Source: Macrolepiota albuminosa
Lineage: Eukaryota; Basidiomycota; Agaricomycetes; Agaricales; Agaricaceae
NCBI GenBank assembly: GCA_027475525.1
Contig: JAMWFC010000037.1
Coordinates: forward strand, 687,419-751,418
Length of the DNA: 64,000 nt
Direction: 5' to 3'
In this document: positions 45,572 to 57,300 of the stretch, in pieces
Layout: the number at the start of each line of letters is the position of its first letter
How positions within the stretch are numbered: the first letter of the stretch is position 1
Notes under the pieces: generated by a model
The model's input: only the letters and a program-made list of their open reading frames with translations
Database searches by the model: none
What the model was told of the DNA's origin: nothing
Translations under genes and position numbers: made by a program

Positions 45572-46707
45572 TCAATCATCATCATACGTGGGATCCTCGT
45601 AGATGATGTTCAAGCCATGCTTTGCCTTGTAAACCTCAAAAGATGTGTCACCCACTTCTGGGGCCTCTCCTTCGTGATATGCAGACCAATTTGCACAGAG
45701 AAATTTCCACACCTCCACCGCATACTCCCACTGAATTTCCACTGGGACGTCACTACCAAAACTTGATCTTCGGCTCTGTTGAAAGATGTCCTGAAGAGAG
45801 TCCATCTCGTCATAATCTACGTCGTATCCGTACCAATGGTATCGACCTAATTACATTTCAGCTTTCAATTTTCCTTAAACAACGGTCGAGGACTTACGAG
45901 GTGTAACGTGCTCTTGCAACTCTTCAAGAAAGTCGCCCAGTTCTGTACACTTCACAGTACTTAGATATATGTCAGCAAGCTGGATAGGACGCTTAAAATC
46001 CTCAGGCTTGTTTCGGCAATCATGCTTGCGCGCTCGAAAGAAATTCACGAAGAATGGTTTTCCATCAAGGCATGTAATATTTGTCCTTAAGCCTAAAGAG
46101 CCATGCATAATGCCGCTCTTGTGCAAGTCAAGAAGAAGCTCGACAACCTGAACACTTAAAAGCACTTGTATAAAAAACTCGAATCCTAGATTGAGTAGGA
46201 GACTCACCCGAAGTCTGTCAGACCTGCACCCGTTGACCATTTCAGACCCCTGCTTATGCCAGGGTATTGAAATACGACACAAGCACAATCAATAGGTATT
46301 TTCCCATGTGGTGAATTCCAAAAAAGCTTCGTTTCGTAACATCCATAGGTTCTCGGGACTCCTTTGCCATAGAAGGAACTGTCGCCACAAAGATGATCTT
46401 GATAGAAATTTGCTTCTCGTATGTAATCCTGGACTGTCTGGGCATATATGTAGGTATTTTCATTGCAAGCCATCTTAACAAGGACTTCACAAGAGGGTTC
46501 GTTTGGTAACGAGACCCTTCCTTTGAAACAATATGCATCATCCCAGTAACCCTCGTCCAATATTTCCTCAGTCAAATCCACGACAACAACAATGCCTGGT
46601 GGCATAATTCTGACGGAGTCGCTCTGGTGAAAAGTGACTTCTCTCGAGGCTACAGCTGTCGGGTGGGGAAGACAAATATTAGCAGGGAATTTGAGAATGA
46701 GGGACAT
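45572..46707 (-). CDS. Degenerate protein-kinase-like protein, copy A
   Basis: Three exons: 46707-46208, 46154-45898, 45846-45572; 1,032 nt, 343 residues. The fold looks like a protein kinase: a beta3-like lysine (K78 in EVLVKM), an alphaC-like helix, and a catalytic-loop region LHKSGIMHGSL. The loop has HGS (184-186) in place of HRD, keeps N192, and has VNF (203-205) where DFG belongs. Catalytic Asp is missing at both sites, so it is probably a pseudokinase. The C-terminal part (SVEIQWEYAVEVW-type helix, acidic end) is not recognised. Such degenerate kinase-like families are common in mushrooms with unknown roles. Intron acceptors were chosen to keep frame across both junctions and agree with copy B. 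Confidence 0.8.
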
Positions 46708-46933
46708 TGGTCGATGACGAAGGTAAATATTGGTTAACGATGTCTGAGCAGAGTCAGGTGATCATTTTTTCAACATATATTGCCTCACATCAACCCACAC
46801 AGCCCGACAAATTTACAAGTTGCCTCAAAATCTGTACACAATAAAACGGCCACTTCATGGATTCTAGAGGTAGGGGATGTTCGTAATTCTAAATTAATCC
46901 AGCTTTTTGTTGGCCTTGCGAAACTGATGGTGA

Positions 46934-48066
46934 TCAATCATCATCATACGTGGGATCCTCGTAGATGATGTTCAAGCCATGCTTTGCCTTGTAAACCTCA
47001 AAAGATGTGTCACCCACTTCTGGGGCCTCTCCTCCGTGATATGCAGACCAATTTGCACAGAGAAATTTCCACACCTCCACCGCATACTCCCACTGAATTT
47101 CCACTGGGACGTCACTACCAAAACTTGATCTTCGGCTATGTTGAAAGATGTCCTGAAGAGAGTCCACCTCGTGGTAGTCTACGTCGTATCCGTACCAATG
47201 GTATCGACCTAATTACATTTCAGCTTTCAAGTTTCCATAAACCACGGTCGAGGACTTACGAGGTGTAACGTGCTCTCGCAACTCTTCAAAAAAGTCGCCT
47301 AGTTCTGGACACTTCACATTACTTAAATATATGTCAGCAAGCCGGATAGGACGCTTGAAATCCTCAGGCTTGTTTCGGCAAATATGCTTGCGCGCTTGAA
47401 AGAAATTCACGAAGAATGGTTTTCCATCAAGGCATGTAATATTTGCCCCTAAGCCTAAAGAGCCATGCATAATGCCGCTCTTGTGCAAGTCAAGAAGAAG
47501 CTCGACAGCCTGAACACTTAAAAGCACTTGTATAAGAAATTCGAACCCTAGATTGAGTAGGAGACTCACCCGAACTCTGTCAGATCTGCACCCGTTGACC
47601 ATTCCAGATCGCTTATGCCAGGGTATTGAAATACGACACAAGCAGAATCAATAGGTATTTTCCCATGTCGTGAATCCAAAAAAAACTTCGTTTCGTAGCA
47701 TCCATAGGTTCTCGGGACTCCTTTGCCATAGAAGGAACTGTTGCCACAAAGATGATCTTGATAGAATTTTGCTTCTTGTATGTAATCCAGGACTGTCTGG
47801 GCATATATGTAGGTATCTTCATTGCAAGCCATCTTAACGAGGACTTCACAAGAGGGTTCGTTTGGTAACGAGACCCTTCCTTTGAAACAATATGCATCAT
47901 CCCAGTAACCCTCGTCCAATATTTCCTCAGTCAAATCCACGACAACAACAATGTCTGGTGGCATGATTCTGACGGAGTTGCTCTGATGAAAAGTGACTTC
48001 TCTCGAGGCTGCATCTACCGGGCAGGGAGGACAAATATCGGGAGGGAATTTGAGAATGAGGGACAT
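46934..48066 (-). CDS. Degenerate protein-kinase-like protein, copy B
   Basis: Three exons: 48066-47570, 47516-47260, 47208-46934; 1,029 nt, 342 residues. The start at 48066 is the one homologous to copy A; an in-frame ATG at 48132 would add 22 residues. Exon 2 and 3 lengths (257 and 275) equal those of copy A, and the proteins are close to identical, with the same HGS and VNF substitutions. One residue near the first junction (SRGLKW versus SDLEW region) accounts for the length difference. Both copies lack obvious defects, so both may be expressed. Confidence 0.8.
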
Positions 48067-48581
48067 CGATAAGTGACCTATTGGATGGTTAACTCGAATT
48101 AGATAATTCTGGATTACGTAACGCATGCTCAACTTGTGGGTGCATAGAACTGGAGGAGTGGGAGAGAATGGATAAGGCTTTATCTAAACGGTGGGTCTCT
48201 CAGTACTCAGTAATCGTGGAAATACTGAGCGAAGAGGTTCATTTGATGGGATTGATCGAGACACAAAACAGATCTATTTTTAACTCGATTCAACTATCCC
48301 CGTATTACAGTAACAGGAATATATAAAATGAAGCGTGCAGTGTAACAAGATGTCCAATCGTAAGTAAATAGTCGTCATGATGATTTGTCCTTGTGCACAG
48401 AAGAGTACCGTATTATATGAGGGGAAGACTTCGTATGTGTACAAAAGATCAAGGGGATGATTTGTCCTTGTGCACAGAAGAGTACCGTATTATATGAGGG
48501 GAAGACTTCGTATGTGTACAAAAGATCAAGGGGAACGTCCCAGAGTGTTCCGAGTGATGTAATCCAGAGGAAAAATGCGCG
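48067..48581. other. Intergenic region
   Basis: 5' flank of kinase-like B and 3' flank of the Kre9-like gene; it contains 77-bp duplication #10 and no gene. Confidence 0.6.
48379..48532. repeat. 77-bp tandem duplication #10
   Basis: Units 48379-48455 and 48456-48532 are identical, about 50 bp past the Kre9-like stop codon. Confidence 0.97.
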
Positions 48582-49272
48582 CTACCACAGCGTCCACACA
48601 GCACCTACAACACAACCTACAAGCACACTACCCAAGCTCCAGGCCTGGCGAGCATCTCTCCAACTCTCATAACTGTCATTGCTAACAGCAGGAAACGTTA
48701 CAGCAAATTGCTGGGTGGGGTTTGGTGGCCCACTGATCGTTACTGTCTCCACATTGGGCGCCGTAAACGGCTTGTTACTGGATGAAGAGCCCGAAACGAC
48801 GCTAAAACGAGACGATGTAGCGTACATAACACCATGGGTCGAGTTCATGAACAACAAGAAGTAGTCGTCGCCTAGTGGAATGTCTTGTAGCAGGATATTA
48901 AGAGACGAGTCGGTGGCAGGGACTGGATTCGAATTAGTTGATTCCATTTCGACGGTAATAATGAGGTTCGTTTACCCACCATTTCGTGCTACGAAGGTGA
49001 GTCCTTTGGAGTTCAGCCGCGACATTTCTACATCGAAACTAGCAATATCGTCCAGTACACCTTTCTTCCATGATATACGATTTGGGGTGCCCAACGCCCA
49101 TTGCGTATCGCGCGCGGGCTCAGTTATGATGAAGTATGCTATGGATTAAACGTTGTCAACCGACTTTACAGTCGAATAAACTACATCTGAGACAGTACCA
49201 CGTACCTGAAGTACCCGGTGTCATACAGCCTAGTGCGAAACACGCCACTGAAAGCCTCCTGAATAAACGCAT
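48582..49272 (-). CDS. Kre9/Knh1-like GPI-anchored cell-surface protein
   Basis: Three exons: 49272-49206, 49138-48980, 48922-48582; 567 nt, 188 residues. Residues 1-22 form a signal peptide. An Ig-like Kre9/Knh1 N-terminal domain follows (about 24-105; ITEPARDTQWALGTPNRISW, then LLQDIPLGDDYFLLFMNS and a final VMYATSSRFSV). A Ser/Asn/Thr-rich linker leads to a C-terminal hydrophobic stretch (SLGSVLVGCVVGAVWTLW) typical of a GPI-attachment signal. Members of this family are small secreted or wall proteins; Kre9 itself is needed for beta-1,6-glucan in yeast, while the role of the short fungal relatives is unknown. Introns are 67 and 57 bp. Confidence 0.88.
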
Positions 49273-50852
49273 GACGAGATATTGATTGTGGATTCTAGAA
49301 GATGAACGGAACCGTTGGGAGGATGCACAGAAATGGATGAGGTCAATGAAGTATACAAAGAAAGACTTTTAAATTTTTCTGTCAAACGATGAAACAAGGA
49401 GAGCTCGCCGGCGTGTACGGACACAAGACAGCGAGCTCAATAAAGAAAAGGGTTGTTACATAAGATGTGACTTGCCAGGTACACGTGTGGTTTACATACT
49501 CCATTTTTAGAATTGGCCAGGCTTTCGAATTGGACTTTTCTTTTCAATGACATAACGCCTGTGTATTAGACTCGAAGCCTTGAAAATCCGATGACGAATG
49601 AAATTGATGAAGTATTGCGGTTAGGTGTAGGTGCACTGAACCGAACATGTGGCTCAGGTCTACGGTGTCGTGACTCCGGCCGCATGACATGAGATCTGAA
49701 TTGATACCATATCGCGTTGGGTTCTATCGCGAAATACTGACCACCTAAGGTTATTCAAGTCTTTCAAAGTAGCTCAGCATCTCTAATCTTGCCCAATGAC
49801 AACTTTCCGCGGTTCTGATTGCGATCGATAATTGAGTTTCGATCCCTCTCAAATCCACTCATGTTAATCGTTTTAGCTTTAGTACGTCTTTCGCCACATT
49901 CAGTTGACTACCAGTAAGTAGAGGATAATTCTACTTCTGAGCCCCTGAGTAGTTATGAACCCCACATATAATAATTGACAATTAGTTGGTGTTTACCTTA
50001 TGGTGAAGTCAGCAACAAGGCTATTGTAGTCTCTACAAATGCATTTTTTTAAACATTTTAATGCTAGGTTTATGTTTTCTATTCAGGATGGATACAGTCA
50101 ACTTCAGAGCGGACATATAAATTGAGAGCAAAATATACATAAAGGGTTAGATGGATAGCATACTGTCCTGGTCAGTATGTGCAGCTGTTTGCAGTCATGT
50201 GTGAACAGGTGAATACCTGTATTGGTGGCAAAGCAACGAGAAACACAGGAAGACCTTCATCCTGAGGAAAGGGGAGGCTAATAGAAATTATTCCTGATTA
50301 GCTTCATTTACCCTCAAGGGTCTAGCTGAGAAGTTCTAGGAAAATGAACTTCAACTTCGGTCCTCATTCATGACCGATCACCAAGTTCTGGAAACATTTC
50401 TGATTTTCGCCTTTCATCCTGTATTAGGAACAAGGCTTTTGACATATGGTGGTCAGAGGAGCACCTTTAGTAAATGCCAATTACCTAATGAAACTGTGGC
50501 CGAACTTCCGCCATTTGTCGATTGTCAATCTATCTTTAAGCAGCTTGCTCTTTCTCCTTTCCTGGTTGCTATTTCACAATGGAGACAGCTTCTGGCAGCA
50601 TTGAGCTATCGTTAAGGCTCGAAACATATGCTTACGGCAAGTTGAAGATGTAAGAAGGGGGTCTGGAATGTACCAGACCAGGCCGATTCCCACAAACACT
50701 TCGCCACTTCTGCATCCTGAGTACCACACCAGTCAGTGGAAACGGCAGGAAACGGGTCATTGCCGCGGCTCTCCCCAGATAGAACATCTTCAAGTGGCTT
50801 TAATAGATGCAGTGCTCAGCATCTGCCCCGCTACATTGATGCCCCTTCAACC
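49273..50852. other. Divergent intergenic region
   Basis: About 1.6 kb between the Kre9-like gene and F-box B. ORFs here are short and lack domains, and no RNA gene was recognised. Confidence 0.55.
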
Positions 50853-53071
50853 ATGGACGTTTTCAATCCCAAAATCCTTGACGCCAGCATCCGCGACGTC
50901 TCTTCATGTTTGACCGATAACCAAAAGGCTGACCTCCTCCTCTACGCGATGCGAAGCCTGCACTTGGACGGGTAAGTGCCTGATCTTAACGTCTAAGGCT
51001 TTCGACTAACCGACCCTTGACCAATCATATATACATAAAATCCATAGGCGTTCTAGAACCATTATCGAAAACGCTGTCCAATCATGTTTACTTATCTCCA
51101 ACCTTTCCCCTGAAAACACAGCAAAAGCTCGGATTCTGCGGGCTCGAGCTAGACTTACAGCAGGATACCACTTTGGGGCACAGGATGGTATGGCTGTCAC
51201 TTGCACAACACTCAACACTCAACACTCAGCTGATTGAAACCGTTTCACATGTATCCAGATCTTCAAGCTGCATTAGTCGCAGAACCTGACAACCCCGAAG
51301 CAAAGGCATTGCTGCATCAACGATCAGTGACGGTCGAAAAGGTCTGTTGCTTAAACTTTTGAGCTTATCGCGGACGGTGATTCACAAAGGCTTTTCCTAG
51401 CTTCTATCACCACTGCCCGCGAAGAGGGGACGTTTCTCTGTCGAAATATGGCACGAGATCGCACTCTATCTACCTCGACATGATCTTAAAGCTTTACTCT
51501 TCATACCCCATGCCATATCACGCGTTGCCAGTCAGCTTCTCTTCCGGAAGCTCGATTTACATTTTGGAGGAATCGACGTTGAGGAGGGCAGGAGTGATAT
51601 ATGGATGCATCACGCGGGAGACATTGGACTTGCCAAGGACGACGACGCACGACATGCTCAGAGAAGTGCGGACATTCTCACACGCATTATTTTGGACCCC
51701 AGATTTGCGAGTGCCGTTCGAACCCTGCGGATATACGCTCCCCTTCGCGACCGAGATGGGGCATTGGCTTTTCAGATAGGTGGGTCTATTTCCTCTTTCC
51801 CAATGGACCCGAGAGGTGATCCTTGATGCGCTCCACTCCAGGCATGTTGACTAATGCACTTCCGAATCTGATCAACCTTCGCAACGTGCATATTTCCGCG
51901 GGCGTAGAAGGTATCATACCAGTCTTGCGTGTCTTACAGACATGTACGCCCCGTCTACGAGGTCTTTCGATCCAGTATGTGATGCTTTACATCACCATGT
52001 CTGCGTAGATTCTTACCCCAAATGAAACGATAGTTCACCTGATGGTCCCACGGATCTTCAGTTCGAGTTCAAACATCTCGCTCACTTCTCGTACTGCACA
52101 ACAGGTGGAACAGCCAACCAAGTCCAATCCTTCCTCGCCCAAAACCGTGACTTCCTGCGTATCGTCTGCATCGACAACCCCCACTGGGTCTTCCCCACCA
52201 ACAGCGTGTCCTTCCGCAACCTCACGCATTTCCATTTCACAGGCTACATCCCTCTCAATAACCAGCTCTTTGCCGACATCCTCGCCAATGGCCGCCAAAT
52301 GGAATCTCTTTCACTTTGTTGTTCTCTCGAAGGTGCCACGTCACAGCAATTCCGTACCACCCACCGCGCATACGGTCCTGTCCTGCCCTTCCTCCGATAC
52401 TTTTCGTTCTCGGTAGCGGGTGTCCACCGCCGCGTTTGCGACCGCGATCTTTTCCCGGCCATTGCGGATTTCCTCAGAGGCCGCAACCAGCTTCGATCGC
52501 TCACTCTCACCGCTCATGACGAGAGCGTGCAGCGTGCGGTCGGGTTCGATGCTGCTGTGTGGGGTGTCCTTCCATCGTTGCTCAACCTTCGAAATCTGAA
52601 AATAGCCTATCCTCCGGATCTATCGCCCGGCCTGGCGTCGTGGTTGATTCCAAGGAGTGTGTTGGCATTGTCACTGACATTGGAACATGTTCCCTCCTCG
52701 TCCAGGGACCCTATCCCGTTCCTCGAGGTATTTATTTTTCCCCCTCCGTAATGATTCGGCTTTGTGAAAACTGACACCAAACATATGTGTAGCAACTCCG
52801 TCATGGTATCCCGCCGACGCTGCGATACATCGGCCTGCCTGACTTGTTGCCCCTGCGCAATGTTTCTGCGGTAGTAGGACACGGCTTCCCCATGGTACGT
52901 GTAGTACGAGTCGGGAACAGCTACTTTGGCGTAATTCGAGGAGGGGATAATTCAGTGAAAGAGCTGGAACCGTGTCCTAAACGGACGGTCGCGTATCATT
53001 GCGCTGAGTGGCTGGAGTGGCGCGGCTGCGAGGATGCTTGTCCACGGGATCCATCCGAGTTCCCTACATAG
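50853..53071 (+). CDS. TPR/F-box protein with leucine-rich C-terminal half (F-box B)
   Basis: Seven exons: 50853-50971, 51048-51187, 51259-51341, 51401-51779, 51842-51974, 52034-52727, 52793-53071; 1,827 nt, 608 residues. Residues 1-110 are helical and TPR-like (DNQKADLLLYAMRSLHLDG, ARARLTAGYHFGAQDDLQAA, EPDNPEAKALLHQR). The F-box is at about 125-165 (FSVEIWHEIALYLPRHDLKA). After it come leucine-rich repeats (LPNLINLRNVHISAG, FRNLTHFHFTGYIPL, RNQLRSLTLTAHDE, LLNLRNLKIAYPP). Presumed substrate receptor of an SCF ubiquitin ligase. It shares layout and early intron phases with F-box A but has three more introns. Confidence 0.87.
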
Positions 53072-53480
53072 GATGGGACACTGTTGTTACCCTCCCTCTT
53101 GAAACCACCGATAGTAGTTTGGATAGCATGACTGTTTGGATACGATAGACTCGTTTTCTTGATGCTCTTTTTTGTGCAACTTTTCCTAGGTGAATTTCGT
53201 GTTGCGTTCAGAGAACGTCGTGTAGTATTTATTTAGACATATCTATTGTGGGACTGGTAGCCCAGACCTATTTATTTTTTTCAACAACGCTGAGTCATAT
53301 CTAAACGGTCTGGAAGCATTGACGAGGCTCTCTCTGGACATGTGGGGCCAGATACATTAGCTGAAACAAGCGGTGGGCTTCTTGATGGAAGTGAATCAGG
53401 AGGTGTATTGCAGCGAGGGATGAGAAAAGAATGAATAGAGGAGGGACGTTTGAACAAAAACAACCGCTCAAGCGGCAAAT
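53072..53480. other. Intergenic region
   Basis: 3' flank of F-box B; nothing else recognised. Confidence 0.5.
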
Positions 53481-53581
53481 TTCCCTCTAGCCGACTTGAA
53501 CGACTGACCTCTTCATAAGAACTGGGGATACTTTTATCCCATTTATACTAGTGAAGCGCTCTACCGCTGAGCTAAGAGGGA
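53481..53581 (-). tRNA. tRNA-Thr (AGT) with a 29-nt intron
   Basis: The acceptor stem TCCCTCT/AGAGGGA pairs perfectly, the D arm is TAGCTCAGCGGTAGAGC, and the T arm has the TTCAAGT loop closed by AGTCG/CGGCT. The anticodon stem is CTTCA/TGAAG with loop CTAGTA-intron-A. The intron (53545-53517) interrupts after position 37, the canonical nuclear site. The anticodon AGT (53549-53547) reads threonine ACU/ACC codons. A and B box promoters lie inside the gene. Discriminator base A at 53481. Confidence 0.9.
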
Positions 53582-54075
53582 ATATACACAATGATGAATT
53601 TGAAACTCCACCAGCAGCTCAGTTCCGACCGCAAGCTCTCGACAAGATCTATCTCTATCTCGTCTTTCGCGAATTGAGAATCTTCAATGGAAGGTGTCCG
53701 AGATCATAAAAACATGCGTAACGGGTGTAGGGTACGAATACGAGTGTCAGCGGGTTGACTCTTTGGAGGTTCCTGTGTTTCAAGTATCATGGTTGGAGTC
53801 TGCATTGTGGGAGCCATATAGAAACACAGAGTGTCTTGATCTAGGGTACATCTAATACGTGTTCGAGATGTATGTATAATAACGACTCAGTACTCGCCCT
53901 CAGTCTGTGATAGTCGGTATGTAGAAGATAGATATAGGTTTCTATACTCCTGATGTGGAAAGTGTTACACACACTTACGGTGTCTTTTGCCGTGACAGAT
54001 TGAAAAGAAACGAAAGATTCTTCCAATCCGATTGAGGCTGTGGTCAGGATCACATAAAAACACAAAGACAACCCA

Positions 54076-54149
54076 TGAGTCGACCCAGGTTCGAACTGAG
54101 GACCTTCTGTGTGTTAGACAGATGCGATAACCAACTACGCCATCGACCC
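54076..54149 (-). tRNA. tRNA-Val (AAC)
   Basis: The acceptor stem GGGTCGA/TCGACTC contains one G-T pair. The D arm is GCGT...TCGC, the anticodon stem TCTGT/ACAGA has loop CTAACAC, and the T arm CTCAG/CTGGG has loop TTCGAAC. Anticodon AAC reads valine. There is no intron. Discriminator A. It lies about 500 bp from tRNA-Thr on the same strand. Confidence 0.93.
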
Positions 54150-54349
54150 GATGATAATTGTTTGAAAAGGTGTTCGACAACCTCAAAAAACGGCGTATAC
54201 ATTGTCAGATACATTGTCCCGAGTGAAATACATTACAGGGAAAAAGCCCAAGTACATAGATACATGTAGTACATAATATGGTAGACGAGATAGCTGGAAG
54301 ACGCGCGGCACACAGCTATGAGTTGGGACCAAAAGCAAAAACAAAAAAT

Positions 54350-57300
54350 CTAGGCACTCTCATCAGAAATAATGCTCCCAATACTCAACACATTCTTCTT
54401 GTGCATCTCCCCATGACCAGCCCTCCTCTCTCTCCCCTCCCCAGCCCCTTCCCTGTCTCTCCTCCCACTCCCACCAATCTCTCCATCCCTCTCATCCCGA
54501 CTCCCCCTCCTCCTCCCCACACCAACGTATTCCCTCTCCCTAAAACTCTCCCTCCCTTCCCTCCCCCTATCCCATTCCCTATCCCTCTCTCTCTCCCTCT
54601 CCCAATCTCTCTCTCTCTCCCTCCCTCTCTCCCTCCCCTCCCTCCTGTCCCATCCACGCTCCCTATCCCTCTCCCACTCCCTCCCTCTCTCCCTCTCCCT
54701 CTCTCTCTCCCACACACCAACAGACCCAGACCCAGACCCAGATCCTAAACTCGAACTCCTCTCCCCTCTCAACGGCGCAAGCTGTATCCGATCCCCATTA
54801 TGCTGCTGCGGCATCTGCATCTGCTGCATCTGAACCTGCTGCTGCTGCTGTTGCGCCTGCGACTGCATCTGCATCTGCGCAGGCTGGGTCGACGGAACCT
54901 GGGGCGTCTGCACCTGTTGCTGAGGCTGAGGCTGATGCTGAGGTTGAGGTTGGTACGCAGACTGTGCGTGCGGGTGATACGCCTCCCACCCCGGCGCAGG
55001 TCCAGGTCCAGGAGCGGGGGCGGGGGCGGGCGCAGTCGGGGTTCCCCACGTCTCAGGTGCATACGCGGACGTGTACCCGTATGCAGGCGGGGGCGGAGGC
55101 GCCGGCGTGCCGCCGTACACCCTCTGCTGCTGATGCTGATGCTGGTGTTGTGGCGGCGGCTGAATCTGCTGGTGCTGGTGCTGGTGCTGGTGCTGGTGCT
55201 CTGCTGCTGATGCTGATGCTGGTGTTGTGGCGGCGGCTGAATCTGCTGGTGCTGGTGCTGGTGCTGGTGCTGGTGCTGGTGCATGGCGGTGGCGGAGGAG
55301 CGGCGATATATTGTTGGTGGTGGTATGACACCTGTACTTGGTGCTGTGGGTACCCCTGGTGCTGGTGCTGGTGTGCATAATACGGCGCGGGCGCAGGTGC
55401 GGGTGCTGGCCCCGGCCCCGGCCCCGGCCCTGGCGCAGGGTACGCCGCGCGAGGCGGGGACGACGGTCTGTATTCGGGCGGAGGGGGGTACGGCGAGACA
55501 GACACCGGGATCGTCTGGCTCTGCGCTTGTCCCTGTCCCTGTCCCTGTCCCTGCTGTCCCTGTGCTTGTGCTTGTCCTTGCATGGCCGACGCCTGGGTCT
55601 GAGGTGTGTGTGGGTGTGTGTGAGGCGCGGGCGGGGTACCGCCTGGCGCCGCGGCCGGAGGCGTAGTCGTCGGCCCATTACCACTCGCACTCGCGCTCGC
55701 GCTTTCCTCGCCACTCACGGGCGGAGGCGCGTATGCCACTGGGGCTGGGGCAGGACCAGGACCAGGGCCAGGGACGGGGTGCGGAGGCGTGTCATAATAC
55801 GCCTGCTGCGGGGCATACGCGTACCCCATTTGCGCATGCCAGGGCCAGGGACGGGGTGCGGAGGCGTGTCATAATACGCCTGCTGCGGGGCATACGCGTA
55901 CCCCATTTGCGCATGCGGATGAGGATGCGGGTGCGGGTGCGGGTGCGGGTGCGGGTGTGGGTGAGAGTGCGGCGGGGGCGGGGGCGGGGGCGGAGCGTAC
56001 TCGTACCTCGGGTGCACATGCGGCGGGGGAGGGGGGTGCATCATCCCCACGACATGCGGGTAGTGCACCGGCGGCGGGTGCGGGGGGATCCCATAGACAT
56101 ATGGATCGTACATCGCAGGATGCGGAGGCGGAGGCGGAGCAGGCTGCCATGTTTGAGTGGTTGCGGACGGTGGTGGTGCAGGCGCCGGCGCCGGGGCGTA
56201 CGGTGAGGGCGAGTATGCATGCGCGTGCGGATGCGGATGCGATGGTGCGTGTGGCGGGGGCGGCGGGGGCCCGTGCGGAGGTGGAGGAGGCGGGAGCGCC
56301 TGGGAGTGCGGGGGAGGCGCAAGCGGCATCGCTTGCTGCGGCTGCTGACTCCCCTGTGGCTGATACCCCATATACTGGGTCTGTGCCGTCGTTGTGTGCG
56401 GCGGCTGCTGCTGCTGCTGCGGTGGTGGTGGTGGTGGTGGTGGGGGGTGATGCTCGTACCCCCCATACACCCCCTGCGATCTCTGCTCGTACACCTCCCC
56501 AGACGCAGCTCCTACACTCTGCTGCGCCGGTGCTTGGTGTACAGACGTAGGCGGGGGGATCGTGGGCCCCTGTGTCGGGTCGCCCGTGGGCGGGGGCCAC
56601 GGGTGCTGCTGCGGCACGGGAATGGGCACGGGGTGCCCGACGAGCGGTACGCCGATGCCCATGGTCGAAGACGATGGAGGCGGCAGAGGCGGAGGCGTAG
56701 ACAAGGCGGGTGTAGACCCGTCGTCGAGCCGCGAGCGCTTAGAGCGGCGCGCGGGGGTGCTTGGAGAGGGCGAGGCGGGCGTCGTGGACGTTGTGGGGAG
56801 CGGGCGACGGGCAGGGCCCATAAGGTAGCGAGCATGGGTGGACGACGTCAATGAGGCGTCTCTATCTCTTTCTCTGTCTCTGTATTCGTCGTCGTCGTCG
56901 TCGTTGTCATCGAGCACCATATCGTCGTTCCTGTGTCTGTCCCGTGTGTCCCTGTCCCTCTCTGGGTCTCGGTCGCTCTGCTCCCTGTCTCGTTCGTGCT
57001 CATCGTCGTGGTCGTCTAGGCTACCACCAACAAAGGGCGGTAACGCCGGCACCGCTCCTGGACCCGGATTCTCCTGGGCAGGCCGCTTCCTCACCCTGAT
57101 ATCCTTCCTAATCCGAATCTTGATCCCCTGATCGGCAAGCGAACACGACAAGGGCGTGCTCTCTTCCATGCCTGGAAACTTTTTGGCGGTGTAGACATAG
57201 AACGGGGCAGAGTAGATGGACTTGCAGTGTCGGACTTGGTTGCCGACAACTTCGAAAAGGGAGAGTTTGAGACGATAGGAGCCCTCTGTGCGCACAGAGA

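Larger units (their letters stand above)
45366..48080. repeat. Tandem segmental duplication of about 1.37 kb
   Basis: The 3' flank motif GATGTCTGAGCAGAGTCAGG occurs at 45366 and again at 46739, an offset of 1,373 bp. The whole kinase-like gene plus about 200 bp of 3' flank is duplicated head to tail. A small indel near 45388 accounts for the 1,362-bp offset of the stop codons. Confidence 0.85.

Noticed and set aside
46934..48132. Upstream start at 48132 for kinase-like copy B
   Set aside because: The extra 22 codons have no counterpart in copy A, whose first ATG aligns with 48066.
54800..57131. Many long ORFs on both strands opposite and beside the velvet gene
   Set aside because: GC-rich simple repeats lack stops in all frames. 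Only the frame continuous with the velvet domain has family support.
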